A stretch of 64,000 nt of DNA from NCBI RefSeq assembly GCF_003202155.1, contig NZ_QFLI01000004.1:310001-374000 (forward strand), written 5' to 3'. The notes beneath the pieces are model-generated. The model saw only the letters and a program-made list of their open reading frames with translations, searched no databases and had not been told where the DNA came from. The position numbers and the translations under genes were made by a program. The stretch is from Marinifilum breve (GTDB taxonomy: Bacteria; Bacteroidota; Bacteroidia; Bacteroidales; Marinifilaceae). How positions within the stretch are numbered: position 1 is the stretch's first letter; each line of letters starts with the position of its first letter. This document shows, piece after piece, positions 46,779 through 56,051 of the stretch.

Positions 46779-48365
46779 ATGAATTATTACTTAAGAAATT
46801 TATTTCTAGCTATTGTATTGCTGATTTCGGCAAATACAATGGCACAAGACAAATCGGATTGGCAAAATGGAGTGCCAGAAGGATGTACAACTGTGACTGT
46901 AGGAAAATTGGCTACAATTGATGGATCGGTTATTACTTCTCACACTGATGATAGCCACAGAACACGTGCTTGGATGGATGTTACTCCATCTATGAAACAC
47001 AAAAAGGGAAGTAAGTTTGCTTTGTATGAAAGATCAGCATACGATAGTTTGGCAATGCCTACCTACCAGCACAAAAAGATTGGAGAAATCGACCAAGTAG
47101 AAAAAACTTACCAGTTTTTTAATACAGCTTATCCTTGTATCAATGAAAAGCAATTGGCAATTGGTGAATCTACCTTCGGTGGACGTGAAGAATTGTTCTC
47201 GAAAGAGTGTTTAATCGATTGTCAGCGCCTACAACAGTTAATGCTTGAGAGATGCACAACTGCAAGACAAGCAATTCAATTGGCTGATGAGCTATTAATG
47301 AAATATGGTTGGAGAGATTACGGAGAATGTTTGACCATTGCTGATAAAAAAGAGGTTTGGCATTTTGAAGTTGTTGGTCCTGGAAAAGGAAAAGTAGGTG
47401 CAGTATGGGTTGCTCAGCGTGTACCTGACAATCACATTTCGGTAAACGCTAATGCAAGTACCATTAAAGAAATCAATCTAAAAGATAAAGAGCATTTTAT
47501 GGCATCGAAAAACATTTATTCGGTTGCCAAAGAAAATGGATGGTGGAAAGAGGGTGAAGTTTTCAAATGGAACTATGCTTACGCTCCTAAAAGCCGCCTA
47601 TCATTAGCTTCTCGCAGAAGAGAATGGAGAGTACTTTCAATGGCTGCTCCTTCTTTAAAGCTAGATGCCAACGATAAAGATTATCCATTCTCTGTTCAAC
47701 CAGATGAAAAAATCACAATGGATGAGTTGGTAGAAATCTTTAAGGATTACTACGAAGGAACTCCATATAACTTTGTGAAAAACATTAAGCAAGCAGATAA
47801 AGATGGTAAAGAAGTACTTTCTCCATTTGCAAATCCTTTCATGCCTTACGATATGAACCGTTTGTTCAGAGTTAACGGTGGTTGGGGCGAACTTGGCGAG
47901 AGAACCATTGCGCGTTGGTATACCATGTATGCAACCATTATTCAGTGTAGAGATTGGTTGCCTGATGAAGTTGGTGGAATTGTTTGGTTGGCACAGGATA
48001 ATGTTGCTACATCAATTTACATTCCTGTATATGCAGGAACTACCGATTTGGCTGAATCCTACAAAGTAAAAGCTCGCAGAACAGGTTACACACGCAAATC
48101 TGCTTGGTGGGCTTTCAATCGTTTAGGTACTCTAACAGCACAACGCTGGGGTGATATGAGACATGATGTTGATACAGTTTTTGTTCCTCTACAGAAACAA
48201 TATTTCGAAGAACAAGCTGCAATCGACAAAGAGGTAGCTAAAATGAGTAAGAAAAAACGCAAGGAGTTTTTAACCAATAGAAGTATCCAAATGGGTAAAG
48301 AAGTGGTAGAAAAAGCATGGGAAATTGGCGATGGACTTTGGACCAAATACGATGAGAAATTCTAA
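46779..48365 (+). CDS. C69-family dipeptidase, secreted
   Basis: 528-residue Ntn-type peptidase that cleaves dipeptides in the periplasm. The signal peptide is 1-22 (ISANTMAQDK). The predicted nucleophile is Cys36 in PEGCTTVTVGK, which must become N-terminal by removal of a short propeptide, as in PepD. Family features TIDGSVITSHTDDS and KKEVWHFEVVGPG, and the C-terminal RRTGYTRKSAWWAFNRL and AQRWGDM segments, are present. The length fits secreted members of the family. It ends at a strong terminator. Confidence 0.93.
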   Translation: MNYYLRNLFLAIVLLISANTMAQDKSDWQNGVPEGCTTVTVGKLATIDGSVITSHTDDSHRTRAWMDVTPSMKHKKGSKFALYERSAYDSLAMPTYQHKKIGEIDQVEKTYQFFNTAYPCINEKQLAIGESTFGGREELFSKECLIDCQRLQQLMLERCTTARQAIQLADELLMKYGWRDYGECLTIADKKEVWHFEVVGPGKGKVGAVWVAQRVPDNHISVNANASTIKEINLKDKEHFMASKNIYSVAKENGWWKEGEVFKWNYAYAPKSRLSLASRRREWRVLSMAAPSLKLDANDKDYPFSVQPDEKITMDELVEIFKDYYEGTPYNFVKNIKQADKDGKEVLSPFANPFMPYDMNRLFRVNGGWGELGERTIARWYTMYATIIQCRDWLPDEVGGIVWLAQDNVATSIYIPVYAGTTDLAESYKVKARRTGYTRKSAWWAFNRLGTLTAQRWGDMRHDVDTVFVPLQKQYFEEQAAIDKEVAKMSKKKRKEFLTNRSIQMGKEVVEKAWEIGDGLWTKYDEKF

Positions 48366-48388
48366 TTATTTCCATCTCTAAAAAATAA

Positions 48389-48427
48389 CAAAGGCCTTGG
48401 TACCAAAGTATCAAGGCCTTTGCTTTT
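48389..48427 (+). terminator. Terminator of the dipeptidase gene
   Basis: CAAAGGCCTTG pairs perfectly with CAAGGCCTTTG (48412-48422) across a 12-base loop, followed by CTTTT. Confidence 0.88.
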
Positions 48428-48513
48428 AAACTAATTTGTTAAATAGGTTTTTATTTACTAATTTCACTTAACATTCACACAACTATCACCTTACAGATAT
48501 ATTACATTATACT

Positions 48514-50517
48514 TTGAACCAATTTAAAAAATCAAATATTGCCCCTAAGGATATCACCCAGAGCTTCTTTGTTTCTCTTATTATCATCATTGTAATTTTT
48601 ACAATATCATTTTGGTTTATTTATAATCGTCAGATTAATCAGATAAATCAAGAACATATTGAACAGATAGAAAATCAGATCATAAAAGCCAAAAAGGAAT
48701 ATTTAAAAACTGCAGTAGACAGAACCATTGTAGAAATTAAACAAATCGAAGAGTTTTTTGGTAAAAAATATCCTGGAGATACGGTTTATATCAAAAGTCT
48801 GGTAATAGACCACATCAAAGATCATATCAGGCAGAATACTTTAATGAATTCTGGGTACATCTGGATTAATAAAATACTTGACTATGAAGGTGGAGACAAT
48901 TATGCTATTCGCCTAATACACCCAAATTTAACCGAAACAGAAGGTCAATACCTTTCAACCAACACGACCGATATAAAGGGCAACACTCCATATTTAAAAG
49001 AATTGCAAGGTGTAAAAATGCATGGTGAACTATTCTTCACCTATTGGTTCAAGGAATTTAAATCTGATCAGGTTTCACAAAAACTAAGCTATGCTAAGCT
49101 CTACAAAAAATACAATTGGATCATTGCAAGCGGAATATACTTAAATGATATCGATGCTTTAATTCAAAATGAGTTAAAACATGATGAAATTCTTGGACAT
49201 AAAAGAAATAACTTAACTCTTGTTTTAATAGGTCTTACCCTTCTGATTACATTTTTAATTGCTCTTTTCTATAAAAACCACTTATCTAAAACATTCAGGT
49301 TTTATACAAAAGAGGTTGAAAAAAGAGAAAAATCCTTACAGGAAATTAATGATGCTTTAGAACAAATTGTTTCCAAAAGAACTTATCAATTATCTGAAAG
49401 TGAGAAAAGATACAAAGCTATCTTTAGAAACAACCAGTCGATAATGCTACTAATAGATCCAACAAATGGACAAATTACTGATGCTAACAATGCCGCAATA
49501 AAATTTTATGGCTATGATTATAGTAAACTAACATCAATGCTTATCAGCAATATAAATACTCTCCCGCAAGATCGCATCAGCAAAGCTCTAAAATCAACTG
49601 TTTCTTCAAGTTCTGTTCATATTTTCAAACACAAGTTAGCAAGTGGTGAAATTAGAGATGTTGAGGTCTATTCCGAAGCCTTAATTATCGATGATAAAAA
49701 ACTGCTATTTTCTATTGTTCATGATATATCAGAACTACGAAAAACCAAGCAAGAATTGGTGATTGCAAAGAAGAAAGCGGAAGAAAGTGACCAATTAAAA
49801 ACTGCATTTTTGGCCAATATGAGTCATGAAATTCGTACGCCTCTTAACTCTATTCTTGGCTTTACCGATTTAATTTCAACGCCAAATATTAGTGCAAAAC
49901 AGCAAGAACTTTATTCAAAAATCATTAATAGCTCAGGTGAGCAATTGCTAAGAATTATTGATGACATTATTGATATTTCACATATAGAATCTAATCAGTT
50001 AAGTGTATCGCTTGAAAGTGTTTCGGTAAATGGTCTAATTAATGAAATAGCCAATGTCTTTAGAAATGTATTAACTTCAAAAGACAAAAACTTTGTTGAA
50101 CTACGTGTATTTATCCCTGATGAATCAAAGGATTATATTATCGCAACAGATACAGTTAGATTTACACAAATATGTAATAACCTGTTAGGGAATGCATTAA
50201 AGTTTACCGATGAAGGTCATATCGAGATTGGTTACACCACAAAATACGCCGAATTAGAATTCTACGTAAAAGACACAGGTTATGGCATTCCACAAGATCA
50301 ACTTGAGTTGATATTTGAAAGGTTTGCTCAAGTTACTCATACCGAATACCGTGAAGGCAATGGACTTGGCTTAAGCATAACCAAAGGTTTGGTGCACTTA
50401 CTTGGAGGTAAAATGCACCTTAAATCAGAAGTGAACAAAGGTTCAACCTTCTTTTTTACAATTCCTTTTACTAGTGTGATTGATACAAAACTGAGTGAAT
50501 CAAAGGAGTTGAATTAA
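48514..50517 (+). CDS. Cache- and PAS-domain sensor histidine kinase
   Basis: 667-residue membrane kinase without a receiver domain or adjacent regulator. The start is TTG (MNQFKKSN), chosen because it gives a short cytoplasmic lead before the first transmembrane helix (about 20-42, IIIIVIFTISFWFIY). A periplasmic cache domain (about 45-225) has GYIWINKILDYEGG and YNWIIASGIYLNDID. The second helix is at about 232-252, then a PAS domain (about 295-415), HisKA with H438 in MSHEIRTPLN and HATPase_c with NLLGNALKFT, DTGYGI and GNGLGLSI. Its last four bases overlap the end of the ABC-F gene on the other strand. The ligand and partner regulator are unknown. Confidence 0.93.
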   Translation: MNQFKKSNIAPKDITQSFFVSLIIIIVIFTISFWFIYNRQINQINQEHIEQIENQIIKAKKEYLKTAVDRTIVEIKQIEEFFGKKYPGDTVYIKSLVIDHIKDHIRQNTLMNSGYIWINKILDYEGGDNYAIRLIHPNLTETEGQYLSTNTTDIKGNTPYLKELQGVKMHGELFFTYWFKEFKSDQVSQKLSYAKLYKKYNWIIASGIYLNDIDALIQNELKHDEILGHKRNNLTLVLIGLTLLITFLIALFYKNHLSKTFRFYTKEVEKREKSLQEINDALEQIVSKRTYQLSESEKRYKAIFRNNQSIMLLIDPTNGQITDANNAAIKFYGYDYSKLTSMLISNINTLPQDRISKALKSTVSSSSVHIFKHKLASGEIRDVEVYSEALIIDDKKLLFSIVHDISELRKTKQELVIAKKKAEESDQLKTAFLANMSHEIRTPLNSILGFTDLISTPNISAKQQELYSKIINSSGEQLLRIIDDIIDISHIESNQLSVSLESVSVNGLINEIANVFRNVLTSKDKNFVELRVFIPDESKDYIIATDTVRFTQICNNLLGNALKFTDEGHIEIGYTTKYAELEFYVKDTGYGIPQDQLELIFERFAQVTHTEYREGNGLGLSITKGLVHLLGGKMHLKSEVNKGSTFFFTIPFTSVIDTKLSESKELN

Positions 50518-52151
50518 TTTTTACGCTCTAATTCTCTCAGGTTCTCCATTTTCTTGGTTGATAGATATGAATTGATATCCCCCAAGTGTTCTTTCACACG
50601 CTTGTTACCAAATTCATAAACCTTGTCAACCAATCCATCAAGGAAATCACGATCGTGAGATACAACAATCAAGGTTCCATCGAAATCTTTCAATGCGGCT
50701 TTTAGAATATCTTTGGTCTTCATGTCCAAATGGTTGGTAGGCTCATCTAGAATTAATAAGTTCACTGGTTCAAGCAATAATTTAATCATTGCCAAACGAG
50801 TTTTTTCTCCTCCCGAAAGCACCTTTACCTTTTTGGTTGAATTGTCGCCCCCAAACATGAAAGCCCCTAAAATATCTTTGATTTTAGTTCTGATATCACC
50901 TTTTGCAACATGATCGATGGTTTGGAATACGGTCAAATCTTCATCCATTAAGGAAGCCTGATTTTGCGCAAAGTAACCAATCATGGCATTGTGTCCCAAT
51001 GTTAAAGTACCACCATGATCAATCTCCTGCATGATTGCTTTAACCAAAGTAGATTTCCCTTCACCATTACGACCAACAAAGGCAACTTTCTCTCCTCTTT
51101 CCAATGTGAAGTTCACATTTTCGAACACCAAATGCTCATCGTAAGTCTTGCTCATCTCTTCCATAATTACAGGATAGTTTCCTGAACGAGGCGAAGGTGG
51201 AAATTTCAATCGCAAAGCAGATGTATCTTCCTCATCAACTTCAACAATCTCCAATTTCTCCAACATTTTAACCCTCGATTGTACCTGAAGTGTTTTAGAG
51301 TAAGTTCCCTTAAAGCGTTCGATGAAAGCTTTGTTCTCAACAATCATTTTCTGTTGCTCTTCGTAAGCCTTTTGCTGATGAGCTCTTCTGTCCTTTCTTA
51401 ATTCCAGATACTCCGAATAAGATGCCTTGTAATCGTATATACGGCCCATTGTAATCTCAATGGTTCTGGAGGTAATTCGATCAACAAAAGCACGGTCGTG
51501 AGAGATTACCATAACCGCTTTTCCCGAATTAATCAGAAAATCTTCCAACCATTGAATCGATTCAATATCCAGGTGGTTGGTAGGCTCATCCAATAGAATC
51601 AAATCAGGCTTTTTCAGAAGAATCTTTGCCAGTTCAATTCTCATTCTCCATCCTCCACTAAACTCACTGGTTGGACGAGTAAAATCCTCTCTTTCAAAAC
51701 CAAGCCCGATTAGCGTTTTTTCAACCTCCGAATCGAAATTGGTTTCCTCAATAGAATAGAATTTTTCACTTAAAGTGGATACATCTTCAATAAGCTTGTA
51801 ATAGCTTTCCGATTCGAAATCAGTTCTCGAAGCCAACTCAGCATTCATCTCCTCAATCTGCTTCTCCATTTCGAAAATGTGAGCAAAGGCCTGAGCAGTT
51901 TCTTCAAAAACAGTTCTGGTATTCGATGTCATTAAGTGCTGAGGAAGGTAAGCAATGGTCTTATCTTTTGGTGTTGAAATACGACCACGAGTTGGTGTAT
52001 CAACTCCTGCAATAATTTTAAGAAGCGTGGATTTCCCTGCCCCATTTTTTCCCATCAGAGCAATTCTATCCTTCTCATTAATTACAAATGAAATATCTTT
52101 AAACAAGCTTGTTCCGCCAAACTCAACAGCTAATGAATCTACAGTAATCAT
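50514..52151 (-). CDS. ABC-F family ATPase (ribosome-associated)
   Basis: 545-residue soluble protein with two ABC domains and no membrane segments. First domain: GKNGAGKST, LSGGWRMRIELAKILL-type signature and LILLDEPTNHLD. Linker about 240-320, charged and helical (RKDRRAHQQKAYEEQQKMI), as in ABC-F translation factors. Second domain: GRNGEGKST, LSGGEKTRLAMIKLLL, LLILDEPTNHLD. ABC-F proteins bind the ribosomal E site and relieve stalls or protect from antibiotics; which type this is cannot be decided here. A consensus promoter lies 187 nt upstream, leaving a long leader. Confidence 0.93.
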   Translation of the reverse strand: MITVDSLAVEFGGTSLFKDISFVINEKDRIALMGKNGAGKSTLLKIIAGVDTPTRGRISTPKDKTIAYLPQHLMTSNTRTVFEETAQAFAHIFEMEKQIEEMNAELASRTDFESESYYKLIEDVSTLSEKFYSIEETNFDSEVEKTLIGLGFEREDFTRPTSEFSGGWRMRIELAKILLKKPDLILLDEPTNHLDIESIQWLEDFLINSGKAVMVISHDRAFVDRITSRTIEITMGRIYDYKASYSEYLELRKDRRAHQQKAYEEQQKMIVENKAFIERFKGTYSKTLQVQSRVKMLEKLEIVEVDEEDTSALRLKFPPSPRSGNYPVIMEEMSKTYDEHLVFENVNFTLERGEKVAFVGRNGEGKSTLVKAIMQEIDHGGTLTLGHNAMIGYFAQNQASLMDEDLTVFQTIDHVAKGDIRTKIKDILGAFMFGGDNSTKKVKVLSGGEKTRLAMIKLLLEPVNLLILDEPTNHLDMKTKDILKAALKDFDGTLIVVSHDRDFLDGLVDKVYEFGNKRVKEHLGDINSYLSTKKMENLRELERKN

Positions 52152-52337
52152 CTTTTTGGTTTAATTAATAGAAACCGTTTATAATTTATCCTTCAGTCTT
52201 TTTATATGAAGAAATGAAGCCTAACTTCGTTAAATTCCATTTAAATAGAACCACTATTCTTATGAAACTTGCCTTGTTACCCTTCATTTTTCATCAATAA
52301 AAAACTCTAAAAACAAATTAAAACTGTTTCTGTGCCG
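52152..52337 (-). other. 5' leader of the ABC-F gene with short reading frames
   Basis: About 180 nt from the predicted transcription start to the ATG. It contains two tiny frames on the minus strand, one of 12 codons at 52202-52240 (MEFNEVRLHFFI) and one of five codons further upstream. No terminator hairpin was seen. Leaders of ABC-F genes are often sites of attenuation, but the evidence here is only the length and the small frames. Confidence 0.3.
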
Positions 52338-52367
52338 CAAAGATAATTATACCATTTACATATCAAA
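52338..52367 (-). promoter_or_regulatory. Promoter of the ABC-F gene
   Basis: On the minus strand -33 TTTG (52367-52364), an 18-nt spacer and a perfect -7 TATCTTTG (52345-52338). Confidence 0.6.
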
Positions 52368-52473
52368 AACATCTTCAATTTGAGCATACCCCTGCTCTCG
52401 ATCTATTTTTTATACACATTTATTTTCCAGAATATAATTCGAAGGAAAATAATTTATACAATCGTTTATTCCT

Positions 52474-52590
52474 AAATTCTCCCCTTCTAGGGGAGATCCC
52501 GACAGGAAGAAGGGTGTATTTTTAATTATATTTGTCCTATCTCACCCTTTAGTCTGTCGACAGTTTCCCTAAAAGGGAAACACTCAATTT
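52474..52590. repeat. Palindromic MITE-like element, copy A
   Basis: About 117 bp with imperfect terminal inverted repeats, each of which folds on its own: TCCCCTTCTAGGGGA near the left end and TTTCCCTAAAAGGGAAA near the right. The inner ends carry AGAAGGGTGT and CACCCTTT. It is homologous along its length to the element at 56184-56331. It lies 120 bp after the citrate synthase stop. It has no coding capacity and no transposase is nearby. Confidence 0.75.
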
Positions 52591-52709
52591 GAAAATACTT
52601 TAAATGATTCAGCATTGCCAAATCAAAATAATTATTTCAGATCTGTGTATAAAAAGAGTAGACTCTCGGTGGTAGCATGCCCTGCTTAAATCGATAAACA
52701 AAAATCAAT

Positions 52710-54008
52710 TCAAGAATTCACCTTATTTTCCATTAGTTTTTCTGCCACCCATTTGTTGGTAACACTTTTGGGACGAATGATGGGTTGCCCCAAACCCTGA
52801 GCCAGAACATTCTGCGCGCAAAAGCCCAAAACTCTTGAAACACCAAATAAAACCGTGTAGTAATCGAACTGGTTTAAGCCATATTTATACAATAGTGATC
52901 CTGAGGCAGCATCCACATTTGGCCATGGGTTAGCAACCTTTCCTCCTTTATAAGTTTTTAGAATATCAGGAACAACATGAAACAGCTTATTAGCAATCTG
53001 GTAACAAACATCATCGGAACAATGCTGCTTTCCAAAATTCATGAACTCCTTAAATCTCGGATCGGTTACCCTTAAAACTGCATGACCATAACCAGGGATT
53101 ACCTTTCCTCCATCCAAAGTATCCAACACAAATTGTTTTACCTGGCTTTCATCCACATCATCGCCATACTTTTCTTTTATCGCCAATATAAATCGTAAGC
53201 ATTCCTGATTTGCTAAGCCATGAAGCGGACCAGCCAAGCCATTTAATCCTGCCGAAATCGCATAATACAAATCAGACAATGCCGAATTCACAACTCTTGA
53301 AGTAAAAGCACTCACATTACCACCTTCATGATCGCAATGCAAAACCAGATAAAGTCTCATTAAATTGGCAAACTCATTACCCGAATCCGGTAAGCCAAGC
53401 ATTAATGCAAGGTTAGCAGCCCAATCCAATTCCGGATCTCGTTCAATCAGTTTTCCATCGCAAAATCTGATTCTATAAATGCCCGCTGCCAGTTCAGGCA
53501 ACTTGGCAATTACATTTAATGCATCCTCTAAAGTATATTTCCAATAATCAGCCTTAGCAATGCCTTTTAAATAGTTCTTCTTAAATACCGATTCTTGTTC
53601 CATCGATAAAATTCCCAAACTTAACATGCTCATAGGGTGAGTATCCTCAGGCAGTACCCTCAACATGTCCCAAGTATATTGAGGTACACCAGCTCTTTCA
53701 TTCAACTCATTCCGAAACTCCGACAAAAAATCTAGTCCAGGTAATTTTCCAGTACATAACAAAAAGAATATCTCTTCAGGAAATCTATCGGCAAGTTCCT
53801 CAACCGTATACTTACCAACATGAAGACCCGAGTACGGATCAACAAAAGAAGTATTACAAACCAATGCAGTTAATCCTCTCATTCCACCATAAACTTGCCC
53901 TACCGTAACTTCTGATAGAACTGTATCTCTTCCTCCTGCAAAAATCTGATCTATTTCATCCTTTAATTGAGTGAGGTTATTCTTTATTTCATTTCTTAAA
54001 ATGGACAT
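52710..54008 (-). CDS. gltA: Citrate synthase
   Basis: About 432-residue enzyme joining oxaloacetate and acetyl-CoA to citrate. I start at MSILRNEIKNN (54008), since the 33 residues upstream in frame (from 54107) are Cys-, Phe- and Arg-rich and unlike citrate synthase; a -7-type box at 54162-54169 allows either. Catalytic and binding motifs resemble the mitochondrial type: HCDHEGGNVSAF, SALSDLYYAISAGLNGLAGPLHGLANQ (catalytic His) and VIPGYGHAVLRVTDPRF (second His), then the C-terminal SRVLG. Methylcitrate synthase is possible but less likely. It is a single-gene unit. Confidence 0.92.
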   Translation of the reverse strand: MSILRNEIKNNLTQLKDEIDQIFAGGRDTVLSEVTVGQVYGGMRGLTALVCNTSFVDPYSGLHVGKYTVEELADRFPEEIFFLLCTGKLPGLDFLSEFRNELNERAGVPQYTWDMLRVLPEDTHPMSMLSLGILSMEQESVFKKNYLKGIAKADYWKYTLEDALNVIAKLPELAAGIYRIRFCDGKLIERDPELDWAANLALMLGLPDSGNEFANLMRLYLVLHCDHEGGNVSAFTSRVVNSALSDLYYAISAGLNGLAGPLHGLANQECLRFILAIKEKYGDDVDESQVKQFVLDTLDGGKVIPGYGHAVLRVTDPRFKEFMNFGKQHCSDDVCYQIANKLFHVVPDILKTYKGGKVANPWPNVDAASGSLLYKYGLNQFDYYTVLFGVSRVLGFCAQNVLAQGLGQPIIRPKSVTNKWVAEKLMENKVNS

Positions 54009-54161
54009 ATCCAACAACTTTAAACCGTAACAACAAAATCCAACTAGAAGTATGCATTGCTGCATTTCAAAAGAAAAAGGGGGTCTTCTTAATTTACGAA
54101 AAATCAAACAGATTTGCGGTTAAATAAGGCATTTGCTTATCACAATACAGAACATATTAAC

Positions 54162-54169
54162 CAAATTTA
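54162..54169 (-). promoter_or_regulatory. Possible -7 box of the citrate synthase gene
   Basis: TAAATTTG on the minus strand fits TAnnTTTG exactly, but no TTTG is found at the right distance upstream. Confidence 0.35.
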
Positions 54170-54273
54170 ATTGTCGGAGAACATACACTTGTACCATTTT
54201 AATAATTGATTAACATTTTAAACAAATCATTTATCCTACCTTTCTATCTGAAATCATTTAAAATAAAAACACA

Positions 54274-54633
54274 ATGGAAAAGCGAAATAAGATTATTTAT
54301 TGGATTGCAACCGGATTGCTTACTGCCTTAATGTTAATGTCGGCAAGTATGTATTTTCTGAATTACGAAATGGTGAGTGCCACTTTCCTGAAATTAGGAT
54401 TCCCAACTTTTGTGATTTACCCCTTAGCTGTAGCCAAACTGTTAGGTTTAGTTGCCATACTATCTAAAAAATCGCAACTATTAAAGGAATGGGCTTACGC
54501 CGGATTTTTCTTCGATTTTGTACTTGCTTTTTTTGCACACATTATTGCGCAAGATGGCGAATTCGCTCCGGCACTCGTGGCAATCATATTATTGGTAGTT
54601 TCCAGAATATACGATAACAAAGTGTTTAGGTAA
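54274..54633 (+). CDS. DoxX-like small membrane protein
   Basis: 119 residues with four hydrophobic helices (about 9-28, 45-62, 72-90 and 98-114), the size and pattern of the DoxX-like family. The conserved pattern LKLGFPTFVIYPLAVAKLLG and the final helix AEFAPALVAIILLVVSRIYDN fit. The function of most DoxX-like proteins is unknown; some support redox or quinone-linked reactions. It is a lone gene, divergent from citrate synthase, and its 3' end faces a repeat array. Confidence 0.8.
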   Translation: MEKRNKIIYWIATGLLTALMLMSASMYFLNYEMVSATFLKLGFPTFVIYPLAVAKLLGLVAILSKKSQLLKEWAYAGFFFDFVLAFFAHIIAQDGEFAPALVAIILLVVSRIYDNKVFR

Positions 54634-54731
54634 AACAAAGGCATCTATCGCTGTACCTGATTTGTAATAAGGGACCGTGGAGTTCTGAATTTTCAATTCA
54701 ATAAATCGGATTATAAATCCTATACTCCAAT

Positions 54732-54754
54732 CCTGTGATCTACAAATTCACAGG
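54732..54754 (+). other. Hairpin after the DoxX-like gene
   Basis: CCTGTGA and TCACAGG form a perfect seven-base-pair stem with a nine-base loop. No T-run follows, so it is not a standard terminator. It lies between the gene and the repeat array. Confidence 0.4.
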
Positions 54755-54790
54755 AGCCAAAGATCGTACGATGACAAATTATTTGCTCAA

Positions 54791-54925
54791 ACAACTTGGG
54801 CAGCTTACCCAAACACTTTGAGCAGTCTAGTCAAGCAACTTGGGCAGTATTACCCAAACAACTTGGGCAGCTTACTCAAGCAACTTGGGTAGCATTACCC
54901 AAACGCCTTGAGTAGTAAAAGTCAA
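54791..54925. repeat. Degenerate 22-23-bp tandem repeat array of self-complementary units
   Basis: Six units of 22 or 23 bp, for example CAACTTGGGCAGCTTACCC and CAACTTGGGTAGCATTACCC. Within most units TTGGG can pair with CCCAA (or TTGA with TCAA), so each forms a small hairpin, and the two arms tend to change together. A further partial unit precedes 54791. It lies in the convergent gap between the DoxX-like and lipoprotein genes, next to a bidirectional terminator. It shares no sequence with the arrays at 7315 and 41531. Confidence 0.88.
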
Positions 54926-54938
54926 AACTATGCATAAC

Positions 54939-54968
54939 AAAAAAGCATCCCTAAACTGGGATGCTTTT
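54939..54968. terminator. Bidirectional terminator of the coiled-coil lipoprotein gene
   Basis: AAAAGCATCCC pairs with GGGATGCTTTT around TAAACT, with A/T flanks on both sides. It lies 26 nt after the minus gene stop. Confidence 0.88.
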
Positions 54969-54993
54969 GAATACAAGCTCTGTTTGTATTGTA

Positions 54994-55863
54994 TTATTTC
55001 ACTGCAACAACTAAGTATTTTGAAGCTTTCCAGAATTCTTCAGGATTTAAGATTGTAATTGCTTCAACCTCTTTTTCTGTTCCTTCTAGTCTGTATGAAT
55101 CACTTGGGTGTGAAGTTACCAAGCTAACTTTTTTACCTGATACTGGAATTGTTGTAGTTTGGGTAATGTCAATCTGGTTAAAGTTCTCAGGATTGATTTT
55201 TTGGTTCAATTTGTTTGTTGCACCAATTCCCAATAAACCACCTTGGCTAGTAACCACTTGTTTCATTTTTAACTCCTTGATATCGCCAATCACATAATGT
55301 GCTGTATTCAAGTCAGTAGTTTGCTCTTCAATAATTTTTGCCTTGTTTTCGTTCTCTGTGTTCAATGCTACAACTGTACCGTTCAATTCAGTTACTTGTC
55401 CATTTAAGTTTTCAACTTCAACGTTCAATTGAGCAACTTGATCAGACAATGCTGCGATGGAAGCATCTTTCTCTTCAACTTGTGATTTTAAACCAGCAAC
55501 CAATTTCTTTAGTTTCGAGTTTTGGTACCAACTGTTCTTCAATTTCTTATCCAGGCTTTCAATTTTAGCTCTGTTTTCTTCCAACAACTCACGAACCAGG
55601 TTCAAATCATTAACCATTTGTTCTTTCTGTCCAACTGAAGGATTCTCATTGGCATTAACAGAAATGATCTGTTCTTTCTCTTTAATGATATTCAGGTTTG
55701 CTGCAATAACATCAAACGACTCAACAAATTCATCAATAGTAGAATCTTTCTCTTGTGCCATTACGGTCAACTGCTGATTCTGCTCACGAAGTTGTTTTAA
55801 TTCTTTTTGGTTACAAGCTGTAAAAAATGGTAACACTAATAATGCAAATACTAACTTTCTCAT
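54994..55863 (-). CDS. Coiled-coil lipoprotein
   Basis: 289-residue lipoprotein with Cys17 after FFTACN. Residues about 18-195 are an almost unbroken coiled coil with clear heptads (IAALSDQVAQLNVEVENLNG, QVTELNGTVVALNTENENK). A compact C-terminal domain of about 90 residues has GGLLGIGATNKLNQKI and SLVTSHPSDSYRLEG. It resembles proteins labelled Cbp1-family adhesins in Bacteroides, but I cannot confirm that and would not assign collagen binding. The coiled coil could span the periplasm or project from the outer membrane. Several hairpins lie upstream. Confidence 0.82.
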   Translation of the reverse strand: MRKLVFALLVLPFFTACNQKELKQLREQNQQLTVMAQEKDSTIDEFVESFDVIAANLNIIKEKEQIISVNANENPSVGQKEQMVNDLNLVRELLEENRAKIESLDKKLKNSWYQNSKLKKLVAGLKSQVEEKDASIAALSDQVAQLNVEVENLNGQVTELNGTVVALNTENENKAKIIEEQTTDLNTAHYVIGDIKELKMKQVVTSQGGLLGIGATNKLNQKINPENFNQIDITQTTTIPVSGKKVSLVTSHPSDSYRLEGTEKEVEAITILNPEEFWKASKYLVVAVK

Positions 55864-56051
55864 AATTCTTAATTTTTAAACAGGTTTACATCAATTCAAA
55901 TTCACAATTACTATATGAGAATACTGTGCCGTAAATATTTTTCATGCCAAAAGGGAAGTATAAAAATCACTTACCCATTGATAATCTTGCACTTTAACTC
56001 TTTTCATTTTTTTGGCACATCAAAATATCGAAAATGCAATGGACAAAAATC

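Noticed and set aside
54009-54107. N-terminal extension of citrate synthase
   Set aside because: The 33 residues are unlike citrate synthase and a normal start with the family N-terminus exists at 54008.
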